From positions 1 to 57,748 of the forward strand of contig SHVO01000004.1 of the NCBI GenBank assembly GCA_009694245.1: 57,748 nucleotides of DNA. The letters are read 5' to 3'. Each line of letters starts with the position of its first letter. The first letter of the stretch is position 1. Below, one piece after another: positions 23,958 to 31,988 of this stretch. Position numbers and translations under genes: made by a program. The DNA is from Rhodospirillaceae bacterium. Its GTDB lineage: Bacteria > Pseudomonadota > Alphaproteobacteria > Rhodospirillales > Rhodospirillaceae. The notes under the pieces are model-generated. The model ran no database searches and was not told where the DNA came from. It was given only the letters and a program-made list of their open reading frames with translations.

Positions 23958-26123
23958 CTAGCGGCGCGCCCGCTCCACCGAGTGTATGGCTGGGGTAGCA
24001 CGCAGAGCGGCGACGATGTTGGTCAGGTGCTTGGCGCCGCGCACCTCGACATCAAGACACATTTCAAAAAAGTCCTTAGAGCGCTTCGAAATTTTTAGAT
24101 TTGAAATATTCCCAAAATTGCGCGCGATTACCGTAGACAGGGCGCCGAGGCTACCCGGCTCATTCACAACGACCAGATTGACACGGCCAATGTGAATGTC
24201 CTCGTCCTTGTTGGCGTCCCAGTCTAGGTCGAGCCAGCGATCTGGCAGGTCGGTGTAGTCTTCGAGGCGTTCGCAGTCCACGGTGTGGACATCGACTCCG
24301 CGGCCATCCGCTGTTATGCCGACGATGCGGTCACCGGGCAACGGGTGGCAGCAGTCGGCCAAGTGAACGGCCATGCCGGGCGTTAGACCTCGGATTGCGA
24401 TAGCGCCGCTCGCCTCGTGATCTTGCTTGGAGCGGGCTTGCGGGAGACTGGCGATCTTGTCGTCGCTGTCCATACGGGCGCCTGGATAGACCGACACAAG
24501 CACTTCGCGCCCGACCAGCCGTCCCTCGCCCACCTTGGCATAGAGATCGTCAATTGAGTCGACGGCGAATTTTTCAAGCACGCTGTTGAGGCCCTTGTCG
24601 CTGAGGGCGAGGCCCTCCTTGGCAAATCTCTTCTCGAGAATCTCACGGCCGAGTTTGACGTACTCCGTCCGCGCTTCAGCGCGCACTCGCCTGCGCACGT
24701 GGGCTCGTGCCTTACCGGTGAAAATATAGCCTTCCCACTCAGGCGAAGGCCTTTGCGCCGATGAAGTCACGACCTCCACCTGGTCACCGTTCTGCAGACG
24801 CGTGCGCAGAGGCACGATGCGGCCATTGACCTTCGCACCGACGCAGGTATTGCCCACTTCGGTGTGGACGGCATAGGCAAAGTCGACCGGGCTAGACCCA
24901 CGCGGCAAGGCGATCAGATCGCCCTTGGGCGTAAAACAGAACACCTGGTCGTGAAACATTTCGAGTTTGGTGTGATCTAAGAATTCCTGCGGCGACTGTG
25001 CGTGTTCAAGAATATCGAGCATTTCGCGGAGCCATGAATATTGGCGGCCCTCGGTAGATTTGACAATCGCGGCATCACCGAACAAATCTGCGCCCTTGTA
25101 GCGCCAATGCGCCGCAACGCCCAGTTCCGCCACCTCGTGCATTTGGTGAGTGCGAATTTGAATCTCAATGCGATGCCGCTCTGGCCCGATGATCGAAGTG
25201 TGCAGAGACCGATAGCCATTGCGCTTGGGCGTTGAGATATAATCCCTGAATCGACCGGGGACGCTTGGGTAGGAGGTATGGACGACGCCAAGAACCCGGT
25301 AACAGTCTTCAGGTTTCTCCACCATCACGCGGAAGGCCATGATGTCGGAGAGTTGCTCGAAGCTCACGTCCTTGATCTGCATCTTGCGCCAGATGGAGTA
25401 GGCGGTTTTTTCTCGACCCGAGATATAACCCTCGATCCCAGCCTTACGGAGAACCTGGTCGAGTTCGTCCATGATCTTGACGACGAGATCGCCGCCGTGC
25501 AATTCCAGAAACCGCAACCGCGCAAGAATCGATGTCCGCGCCTCGGGGTGCAGCTCGGCAAACGCAAGGTCCTCAAGTTCGGTCTTGATCTCCTGCATGC
25601 CGATACGTTCGGCGAGCGGCGCGTAGATCTCCATGGTCTCAAGGGCAATGAACCGGCGCTTGGCCGGGTCAGTGATGAAATTCAGCGTCCGCATATTATG
25701 CAGCCGATCGGCTAGCTTGACGAGCAACACTCGAATATCCTCGGACATGGCGAGCACAAGCTTGCGGAAATTCTCCGCCTGCTTCGTCTCCATGTTCTGG
25801 ATCTGGATTCGCGCCAGCTTGGTTACGCCATCTACCAGCCGCGCGACCTCATCACCAAAAAGTTCGCGGACGTCATCCAAGGTGGCCAGCGTATCTTCGA
25901 CAATGTCATGGAGCAGCGCCGTGACGATTGAAGCTGTGTCGAGCTTGTAGTTGGTGAGAATGCCCGCGACTTCGATGGGGTGCGAGAAGTAGGGGTCGCC
26001 CGAGGCGCGTATCTGCGCACCATGCATTTTCATGGCGTAGACGTAAGCGCGATTGATGGCGTCCTCGTCGGCGTCGGGGTCGTAGGATTTGACGCGCTCG
26101 ACCAATTCAAATTGACGCATCAT
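23958..26123 (-). CDS. rsh: Bifunctional (p)ppGpp synthetase/hydrolase, RelA/SpoT homologue
   Basis: Rsh makes and degrades the stringent-response alarmone. I use the MM start at 26120-26123 (721 residues, MMRQFELVERVKSYDPDAD); the long upstream extension to 26369 is basic and non-coding in appearance. The hydrolase domain has its HDxxED motif intact (HDIVED, 72-77). The synthetase domain holds GREKTAYSIWRKM and SDIMAFRVMV. A TGS domain (ALPRGSSPVDFAYAVHTEVG) and a C-terminal ACT domain follow. Both activities look intact, the single-Rsh arrangement of Alphaproteobacteria. It is next to rpoZ, whose omega subunit helps ppGpp binding to polymerase. Confidence 0.96.
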   Translation of the reverse strand: MMRQFELVERVKSYDPDADEDAINRAYVYAMKMHGAQIRASGDPYFSHPIEVAGILTNYKLDTASIVTALLHDIVEDTLATLDDVRELFGDEVARLVDGVTKLARIQIQNMETKQAENFRKLVLAMSEDIRVLLVKLADRLHNMRTLNFITDPAKRRFIALETMEIYAPLAERIGMQEIKTELEDLAFAELHPEARTSILARLRFLELHGGDLVVKIMDELDQVLRKAGIEGYISGREKTAYSIWRKMQIKDVSFEQLSDIMAFRVMVEKPEDCYRVLGVVHTSYPSVPGRFRDYISTPKRNGYRSLHTSIIGPERHRIEIQIRTHQMHEVAELGVAAHWRYKGADLFGDAAIVKSTEGRQYSWLREMLDILEHAQSPQEFLDHTKLEMFHDQVFCFTPKGDLIALPRGSSPVDFAYAVHTEVGNTCVGAKVNGRIVPLRTRLQNGDQVEVVTSSAQRPSPEWEGYIFTGKARAHVRRRVRAEARTEYVKLGREILEKRFAKEGLALSDKGLNSVLEKFAVDSIDDLYAKVGEGRLVGREVLVSVYPGARMDSDDKIASLPQARSKQDHEASGAIAIRGLTPGMAVHLADCCHPLPGDRIVGITADGRGVDVHTVDCERLEDYTDLPDRWLDLDWDANKDEDIHIGRVNLVVVNEPGSLGALSTVIARNFGNISNLKISKRSKDFFEMCLDVEVRGAKHLTNIVAALRATPAIHSVERARR

Positions 26124-26265
26124 GCGGCACCCCCGCCAGCTTTGGGGCGCCGGGCGCGATAGTTTACGACAGGAGTGGTGGGCGAGTGAGATTGACGGCG
26201 CGACGGCTGGTGCGGATCGGCGTAGCGCGCGAGGTGCTGGATAGATGCGGGCGCGCCTCCGGATA

Positions 26266-26706
26266 TCACCCCTTAGGTACTTCCTCTTCGACGTCCTCGT
26301 AGGACACTTTGGGATGAGAGCCGGCAGCCTTCGGCGCCACTTCGACTTCGTCGTCGTCACTGTCCTCAATGCTCATGCCGGCGGCCGCGGCCACTTGCTC
26401 ACTCATTTGGCTGGCGATACCGGCGAATTCCGGATTGGACGCCATAGCGTCAAAGCCGTCTTCTTCCGGCTCGTCTACTTCGACATGGCGTTGGAGGCCC
26501 TGAATAATTGAGTTGTACAAGTCGTCCGGACTAACCTTGTCGTCGGCGATTTCGCGCAAGGCGACCACCGGATTCTTGTCATTGTCGCGTTCGAGGCGAG
26601 GCTCGGCGCCGGCCGAGATTTCGCGCGACCGTTGCGCGGCAACCATGACCAGTTGGAACCGATTGGTGACTTTTTCGACGCAATCTTCGACCGTTACGCG
26701 GGCCAT
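26266..26706 (-). CDS. rpoZ: RNA polymerase omega subunit
   Basis: Omega helps RNA polymerase assembly and forms part of a ppGpp site. The N-terminal domain is canonical: [30 protein letters not shown], then [15 protein letters not shown]. The 146-residue protein has an acidic tail of about 60 residues ([20 protein letters not shown]) beyond the omega fold, as in other Alphaproteobacteria. AAGGA lies 7 bases before the ATG. It is followed by rsh after 142 bases. Confidence 0.96.
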   Translation of the reverse strand: MARVTVEDCVEKVTNRFQLVMVAAQRSREISAGAEPRLERDNDKNPVVALREIADDKVSPDDLYNSIIQGLQRHVEVDEPEEDGFDAMASNPEFAGIASQMSEQVAAAAGMSIEDSDDDEVEVAPKAAGSHPKVSYEDVEEEVPKG

Positions 26707-26851
26707 CGGATATTCCTTACGTTGCTTTAGGTTAGACTGCGCGAAATTGGCGATAGGGTCAACGACCCCACCCCGTTCCTACGGCTGATATAGGAAGTGG
26801 CGCGACGCTCTGGAAGTGGCGCCTATTTACGCGCAAATGTTCGCTGGCTCA

Positions 26852-26874
26852 AGGCCTAACGCGTCATTAGGCCT
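26852..26874 (-). terminator. Hairpin AGGCCTAA-N7-TTAGGCCT at the folK stop
   Basis: An 8-bp perfect stem (26852-26859 with 26867-26874) and 7-base loop overlap the folK stop codon. No T-run follows on the minus strand, so it may be a factor-dependent terminator, an mRNA 3'-end stabiliser, or chance. Confidence 0.35.
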
Positions 26875-27400
26875 AAAGCTCGATTGGCGGCCGAGGTCGA
26901 GCGATTTGGGCGTTGCGAACGATAGCGCCCAAATCCGCTCCGGGGGGCAACCTTTCGATCAACTCGGCGGGTGTCAGACCGAAGACCGGGTGGCGCCAGG
27001 CCGGGACAAGGTCGCGAAGCGGGAGCAGTACGAAGGCCCTTTGGTGGAGCCGGGGGTGGGGCAAAAGTGGTGGTTCTTCCCGAACGAGATCGCCATAGGC
27101 CAGGAGGTCGAAGTCGAGTGTCCGGGCAGCGTTAGCGACCGCGCGCTGACGGCCAAATTCGTCTTCCACGCCATGCAATGCGGCCAACAATTCTGCCGGC
27201 CCCAGCGCGGTCGAGACCTGGGCCACGGCGTTTATGAACCAGGGCTGGTCCGAAGGCGGAACCGGCGTCGACTCGTACCAAGGCGAGCACGCTAAACAGG
27301 CGACCCCGACCACGCCCAGCCGGGCGAGAGCCGCCTTACCGGTGGTCATGGGATCGCCTACGGGGCTCGCTAAATTGCCGCCGATCCCGATCAAGATCAT
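26873..27400 (-). CDS. folK: 2-amino-4-hydroxy-6-hydroxymethyldihydropteridine diphosphokinase
   Basis: FolK pyrophosphorylates the pterin precursor of folate. The 175-residue protein has the HPPK outline: MILIGIGGNLASP at the N-terminus, SPWYESTPV and DQPWFINAVAQV for substrate contact. The metal and ATP region follows as RTLDFDLLAYGD (about 92-103), then PHPRLHQRAFVLLPLRDL. It lies 166 bases upstream of rpoZ on the same strand, and is divergent from the decayed NYN-domain gene. Confidence 0.95.
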   Translation of the reverse strand: MILIGIGGNLASPVGDPMTTGKAALARLGVVGVACLACSPWYESTPVPPSDQPWFINAVAQVSTALGPAELLAALHGVEDEFGRQRAVANAARTLDFDLLAYGDLVREEPPLLPHPRLHQRAFVLLPLRDLVPAWRHPVFGLTPAELIERLPPGADLGAIVRNAQIARPRPPIEL

Positions 27401-27554
27401 CCGAAGCCTTTCGATCCTGGGAGCGCTTGCCTTGGCATGGAAGCGGCTATACCGTGCCGTCTCGGGCCAATTTCGGGCCTTCCTGGAAGTTCATTTAATA
27501 CCTTAGAAAATTATATTAACGCTTTGCCTCATTGAGTTTATTGGAGTCACGACA

Positions 27555-27913
27555 ATGGTATTTTTGCCCGCAGGGCGGATCGCGCGGTTTATCGACGTCG
27601 CAAACCTCTCTGAAACCGCTAAGGCCCTCGGCTTCGACAACGGTTACCGCCGTTTACTGACCATGTTCGCGACCAAGGGCCGGCTTGTTCAGAGCCTACT
27701 ACTACACTGCTCGAGGAGCCGGAATACTCGACGTTGGGCGCCCTCATGGACTGGCTGGACTATAACGGCTTCACGGTGCTGACCAAGCCCGCCAATGAAT
27801 TCGTCGATTCTGCCGGCCGGCGCCGCATGAAAAGCAATATGGACATCGAACTAGCGATCGACACACTGGGCCTGGCCCGGCTCCAGGGTTTCTATCCCGT
27901 AATTTTCGACTAG
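27555..27913 (+). pseudogene. Decayed NYN-domain (LabA/DUF88-type) gene
   Basis: The first frame reads MVFLPAGRIARFIDVANLSETAKALGF, a close match to NYN nuclease-like proteins except that the usual FIDGANL has Val for Gly. Near 27690 coding shifts to a frame giving RAYYYTA, and near 27712 to another giving EEPEYSTLGALMDWLDYNGF and NMDIELAIDTLGLA. A TAG at 27911 cuts off the last third, where the FSGDGDF segment should be. At least two indels plus truncation make a functional product unlikely. It sits between folK and the uracil-DNA glycosylase gene. Confidence 0.8.
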
Positions 27914-27928
27914 CCGCTACTACTCTTC

Positions 27929-28585
27929 ATGACCTCCTCCTCCGCTCCCGGACTCGTTTTCAAGGGCCCGCCGAAAAATTGCCCCCACTGCCCGCGGCTC
28001 GCCGAATTTCGGACCGAGAACCGGCGTAATTTTCCCACATGGCACAATAACCCGGTGCCCGCCTTCGGCCCGATGGATGCCCGGCTCCTGGTGGTGGGAC
28101 TCGCCCCGGGCTTGCGCGGAGCCAATTGCACCGGACGGCCCTTTACGGGCGATTACGCCGGGCAACTACTTTATCCCAGCCTTTTGAAGTACGGTTTGGC
28201 CCGAGGAAATTACGATGCCGTGGCCGATGACGGCCTCGACCTGGTCGATTGCCGCATCACCAACGCCGTGCGCTGCGTGCCGCCGGCCAATAAGCCAACG
28301 CCGCGGGAACAAAAGGCCTGCCGAGATTTCCTGGTGGCCGAAATCGCCGCCATGCCGCGCTTGCGGTCGATTCTCGTGCTCGGCCGCATCGCCCACGAAG
28401 CGACGATCGCGACCCTCGGGCTGCGGAAGGCCGCTTACCCCTTCGGCCACGGAACAACCCATCGCATCGACGGCAAGCCCTCAGTCACCGACAGCTATCA
28501 TTGTTCGCGATATAATCTGAACACCAGGGTGCTTACGGAACCGATGTTCCACGCGGCCCTAGAGCGGGCGATAGCCGCAACTTGA
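27929..28585 (+). CDS. Family 5 uracil-DNA glycosylase (UDGb-type)
   Basis: This enzyme removes uracil and other deaminated bases from DNA. The 218-residue protein has C18-P-H-C21 near the N-terminus and DCRITNAVRC later, candidate ligands of a [4Fe-4S] cluster. Motif 1 is GLAPGLRGANCTGRPFTGDYAG, the form typical of family 5 and not family 4. Motif 2 reads DSYHCSRYNLNT, where the family usually has HPSxxN; the Pro to Cys change is unusual. It starts 15 bases after the decayed NYN gene. Confidence 0.9.
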   Translation: MTSSSAPGLVFKGPPKNCPHCPRLAEFRTENRRNFPTWHNNPVPAFGPMDARLLVVGLAPGLRGANCTGRPFTGDYAGQLLYPSLLKYGLARGNYDAVADDGLDLVDCRITNAVRCVPPANKPTPREQKACRDFLVAEIAAMPRLRSILVLGRIAHEATIATLGLRKAAYPFGHGTTHRIDGKPSVTDSYHCSRYNLNTRVLTEPMFHAALERAIAAT

Positions 28586-28601
28586 GACCAGCGGTTCCGA
28601 T

Positions 28602-29174
28602 TTACCTGTTGGCGAGAACGCCATCGACCGCGGCGGCGATGGAAGCAATTTGCGGCCTGGTCTTATAGCTCTCCTCGGCCAACTTGGCGCGGACGATCCC
28701 CGATTTATCAATGACGAAAATGACCGGCTTCGGCACGCCGTAGGCGAACGTGCCTTCCTTGTATTGTGGGTCGCGAATATTGAAGGCGTCGATCAAGACC
28801 GACCCCTTGTCGGAGAGCATGGTGTATTTGATATCGTGCTTGGCGGCAAATTTCGCCAGGACATCGGGGGCATCGTAACTAATCGACACCAGCGGGAAAC
28901 CTTTCCCGGCCAGGGACCCGGCAATCAATTGCAAGTCTTTGAGCTGCGCTTGACAGTACGGGCACCAAGCCGCCGACCGCACGAAAGCGATCACGACACC
29001 CTTTTCCCCGACAATGTCGCTAAACGCCCGGACGACCGCTGCCTGATCGCTCACGACGAACTGTTCGGGAATTCTCGCGCCGACCTTCGGACCTATATCG
29101 AGACTCTCCGCCGCAACCGCCCCCGAAAACAGGATGGCGGCAAGTAGAAAGCCCCACTTCGAAACACCGCGCAT
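28602..29174 (-). CDS. Exported peroxiredoxin/thioredoxin-fold protein
   Basis: From ATG 29174 (GGGAG about 8 bases before it) the 190-residue product has a signal peptide (WGFLLAAILFSGAVAAE). It then has an AhpC/TSA-thioredoxin fold with C71-P-Y-C74 in VRSAAWCPYCQAQLKDL. PLVSISYDAPDVLAKFAAKHDI and YGVPKPVIFVIDKSGIV are the later strands. It is probably a periplasmic redox protein; its partner is unknown. It follows the glutathione peroxidase gene by 43 bases and is convergent with the glycosylase gene. Confidence 0.88.
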   Translation of the reverse strand: MRGVSKWGFLLAAILFSGAVAAESLDIGPKVGARIPEQFVVSDQAAVVRAFSDIVGEKGVVIAFVRSAAWCPYCQAQLKDLQLIAGSLAGKGFPLVSISYDAPDVLAKFAAKHDIKYTMLSDKGSVLIDAFNIRDPQYKEGTFAYGVPKPVIFVIDKSGIVRAKLAEESYKTRPQIASIAAAVDGVLANR

Positions 29175-29217
29175 GGCACGTCTCCCGATAGGCGTTGGAT
29201 AGAAGTTCAGCCCAGCC

Positions 29218-29781
29218 CTACTTCGCCGCAATGGCCCGGTCAATTGCCGCTTTGATTTCAGGCGCGTCGGGTACAACTCGGGTCGGAAAAGACGCGACTA
29301 AATAACCCCTGGCATCGACCAGGTATTTGTGAAAATTCCACTGGGGCGCCTTGTCCTCCCCGAGCGTTTCCAAGGCCCATTTGTAAAACGGGTGCGCGTC
29401 CCCGCCCTTTACGGACACTTTTGATGCCAAGGGGAAGTCGACGTCGTATTTGGCTTCACAGAATTCCTTAATCTCGGCGTTGGTACCGGGCTCCTGGCCG
29501 CCAAAATTATTGGCCGGCACGCCCAGAACAACCAGGCCCCGGCCCTGATATTCCTTGAAAATCTGCTCGAGGCCTTCGTACTGCGGCGTGAAACCGCAGA
29601 ATGAGGCGGTATTCACGACAAGTACGACCTTGCCTTTGAACTTCGACATCGGCAACGGCCCGCCTTCGATACCTTCAAATGCGAAGTCATGCGCGTTTTT
29701 GGCCATTGCCGGCGATCCCCAAAGCAGTCCCGCTGCCAGTGCAAAGCAGCTCGCGAATTTTAAGCCTCTGCCCTTAACCAT
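29218..29781 (-). CDS. Exported glutathione-peroxidase-family protein
   Basis: The ATG at 29781 is fixed by a strong AAGGAGG 6 bases upstream, giving 187 residues with a signal peptide (LKFASCFALAAGLLWGSPAMA). The catalytic Cys is C62 in NTASFCGFTPQYEGLEQ. The partner residues are the Gln of NNFGGQEPGT and the Trp of QWNFHKYLV. Glutathione peroxidases reduce peroxides; non-animal forms of this type often use thioredoxin. Export to the periplasm is less common and agrees with the exported thioredoxin-fold protein next to it. The start overlaps the end of the sulfite-oxidase-like gene by 8 bases. Confidence 0.92.
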   Translation of the reverse strand: MVKGRGLKFASCFALAAGLLWGSPAMAKNAHDFAFEGIEGGPLPMSKFKGKVVLVVNTASFCGFTPQYEGLEQIFKEYQGRGLVVLGVPANNFGGQEPGTNAEIKEFCEAKYDVDFPLASKVSVKGGDAHPFYKWALETLGEDKAPQWNFHKYLVDARGYLVASFPTRVVPDAPEIKAAIDRAIAAK

Positions 29782-30454
29782 AGCGCTCCTCCTTCCAAGG
29801 GTTGCCGCGCATGTGGTATCCGCGCGCTTCCCAATAGCCGGCTTGGTCCCGGTCCATGAATGTGATGTGGCGTATCCACTTGGCGCTCTTCCAGAAATAA
29901 AGATGAGGTACGACCAGACGGGCCGGGCCGCCATGCTCGCGATCAAGCGGCTTATTTTGCCAGGTATGAGCGAGGAATACATCGTCGCGGTCCACGTCGG
30001 CCAAAGGGACATTCGTCGCGTATCCGTCGTAACTCTTTACCATCAGGAACCTTGCCGACGGTAGCGGCTTTACCTGTTCCAAGAGCGCCCGCATGGCGAT
30101 GCCGGCCCAACTATTGTCGTAGCGCGACCAGGTTGTCACGCAATGAATATCATTGGTATAGCTCGTCTGTGGCTGGGCCATGAGCGCCCGCCAGTCCCAC
30201 TTCAGAGGACTGGCCACTGCACCGGCTACCGATAAGGCCCACTCCTCATGGGTCAAATTGGGCTGAATGCCCAGATCCAGGACGGGAAAGTCCTGGGTGA
30301 CGCGCTGCCCCGGTGGCCGGCGATCGCGAATGGGATCGGCGGAGGTGCCGGTCAAAGCGCGACCGTCCTTCGCCCATTTCTCCTTCGTGCCTACGAGCTT
30401 GGCGTTCACATCCGCGTGAGGCCCCTCGCCTTCGATTTTTTCTTCGCCGATCAC
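29774..30454 (-). CDS. Sulfite-oxidase-like molybdopterin oxidoreductase (YuiH-type)
   Basis: The 226-residue protein is a single molybdopterin-binding domain of the sulfite oxidase family. The molybdenum Cys is C105 in NDIHCVTTWSRYDNSWAG. Further marks are VKSYDGYATNVPL, HGGPARLVVPHLYFWKSAKW and the final GYHMRGNPWKEERYG. There is no dimerisation domain, haem domain or signal peptide, as in the short YuiH-like group, whose substrate is not established. It starts 5 bases after smpB and runs into the peroxidase gene. Confidence 0.9.
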   Translation of the reverse strand: MIGEEKIEGEGPHADVNAKLVGTKEKWAKDGRALTGTSADPIRDRRPPGQRVTQDFPVLDLGIQPNLTHEEWALSVAGAVASPLKWDWRALMAQPQTSYTNDIHCVTTWSRYDNSWAGIAMRALLEQVKPLPSARFLMVKSYDGYATNVPLADVDRDDVFLAHTWQNKPLDREHGGPARLVVPHLYFWKSAKWIRHITFMDRDQAGYWEARGYHMRGNPWKEERYG

Positions 30455-30459
30455 GGTGC

Positions 30460-30930
30460 CTAACCCTTTGCCCGCATCACCCGGGCCTGCTCACGTTGCC
30501 ACTCGCGCTTCTTGATATCGTCACGCCGGTCAACGTGCGTTTTGCCTTTGGCGAGACCAAGTTGAACCTTGGCCTTGCCACGATCATTGAAATAGAGGCT
30601 TAGCGGCACCAGGGTCATGCCCTTGCGGCCGACCGCGGCCATGAGCCGGTCGATTTCCCGGCGATGAAGCAGGAGTTTCCGCTTGCGGCGTTCGTTGTGC
30701 TGAAAGTGACTGGCGCCCTCGTAGGCCGGAATATGGGCATTGATAAGGAAAAGCTCGCCGTTTTCGGGCTGAGCAAACGACTCAAGCAAGGTGCACCGGC
30801 CAAGGCGCAGGGATTTGACTTCGCTGCCGGTGAGCATAATGCCCGCCTCAACCGTCTCATCGATGGCGTATTCGTGGCGCGCTTTGCGATTTTGCGCCAC
30901 AGTGCCGTGAGAAATGAGTGCCTTTGCCAT
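30460..30930 (-). CDS. smpB: SsrA-binding protein SmpB
   Basis: SmpB escorts tmRNA to stalled ribosomes. The 156-residue protein has the OB-fold pattern ARHEYAIDETVEAGIMLTGSEVKSLR, LINAHIPAYEGASHF, RKLLLHRREIDRL and the basic tail KREWQREQARVMRAKG that enters the mRNA channel. It follows dapA by 24 bases and precedes the sulfite-oxidase-like gene by 5. No tmRNA gene was seen nearby. Confidence 0.97.
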   Translation of the reverse strand: MAKALISHGTVAQNRKARHEYAIDETVEAGIMLTGSEVKSLRLGRCTLLESFAQPENGELFLINAHIPAYEGASHFQHNERRKRKLLLHRREIDRLMAAVGRKGMTLVPLSLYFNDRGKAKVQLGLAKGKTHVDRRDDIKKREWQREQARVMRAKG

Positions 30931-30954
30931 CGGATGTGAACTGAGCGCCGGCGC

Positions 30955-31830
30955 TCAGTTCAGCAATCCCGCGGCCCGCATCGCCTCCTCGATCCGCGCC
31001 TTGCTCTTGATCTTGAGAGGCGACAGCGGCAGACGCGTCTCCGGGTCGCATTTTCCAAGCAAGCTCGCCGCGAACTTTGCCGGCCCCGGGTTGGTTTCCA
31101 CAAACATCGCCTCGTGCAAGGGCGAGAGAATATCGCGAATGCGGAAGGCATCTTCATAAGATCCGAGGTGCCAGGAGTCCTGAACTTGGGCACACAGCCT
31201 GGGGGCGACATTGGCCGTGACCGAAATGCATCCCACGCCGCCCTGGGCCAGGAATGCCATCGCCGTTCCGTCCTCGCCCGAGAGTTGGCAGAATTTCTCG
31301 CCCACGAGCTGCCGCATTTTCTGCGGACGGGTCAGGTCGTTGGTCGCGTCCTTAACGCCAACAATATTGGCGTGGCTGGCGAGCTTGGCCATGGTCTCAA
31401 CCGACATATCAATGACGCAGCGTCCGGGAATATTGTAAATGATAATCGGAATATCGACGGCATTGGCGATGGCGAGGTAGTGCAGCACCAATCCTTCCTG
31501 AGAAGGCTTGTTGTAGTATGGCGTCACCACCAGCGCCGCGTCGGCGCCCGCCGTCTTAGCGTGCCGCGTCAACTCGATGGCCTCCTCGGTGGAATTTGAG
31601 CCTGTGCCCGCGATCACCGGAATGCGGCCCTTCGCGACTTCGACGCACAGCTCAACGACCCGGTTGTGCTCGGCATGCGACAACGTCGGCGATTCGCCCG
31701 TCGTGCCGCAGGGCACAAGACCGTACGAACCCTCCTTGATCTGCCAGTCGGCAAAATCCTGAAAAGCCTTTTCGTCAACTATTCCCTTCTTGAAGGGGGT
31801 GATAAGGGCGGTGATCGAACCGCGAAACAT
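30955..31830 (-). CDS. dapA: 4-hydroxy-tetrahydrodipicolinate synthase
   Basis: DapA condenses pyruvate with aspartate semialdehyde in lysine and diaminopimelate synthesis. The 291-residue TIM barrel has [43 protein letters not shown], the YNIPGRC catalytic Tyr segment and the Schiff-base Lys in [16 protein letters not shown] lies 8 bases before the ATG. It heads the dapA-smpB-redox operon and is divergent from the lytic transglycosylase gene, so lysine/peptidoglycan precursor and wall-turnover genes share a 158-base upstream region. Confidence 0.97.
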   Translation of the reverse strand: MFRGSITALITPFKKGIVDEKAFQDFADWQIKEGSYGLVPCGTTGESPTLSHAEHNRVVELCVEVAKGRIPVIAGTGSNSTEEAIELTRHAKTAGADAALVVTPYYNKPSQEGLVLHYLAIANAVDIPIIIYNIPGRCVIDMSVETMAKLASHANIVGVKDATNDLTRPQKMRQLVGEKFCQLSGEDGTAMAFLAQGGVGCISVTANVAPRLCAQVQDSWHLGSYEDAFRIRDILSPLHEAMFVETNPGPAKFAASLLGKCDPETRLPLSPLKIKSKARIEEAMRAAGLLN

Positions 31831-31988
31831 TGAGCGCTCCTGCCTTCGTGCGCGCCGATGTGTAGAGGCGCGCGCCGGACATTACCACAGGGCAAGGGCT
31901 CGACAAGGCGTGCCGGGCCGACCCTGGCGGCCTTAGCCGAATCCGGCGAGCGCACGCTCGGGGAATATCCGTGATAGTCTAGGTCGGT

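Noticed and set aside
31831-31988. tmRNA gene near smpB
   Set aside because: The 158-base gap between dapA and slt has no tRNA-like ends or tag frame that I can identify.
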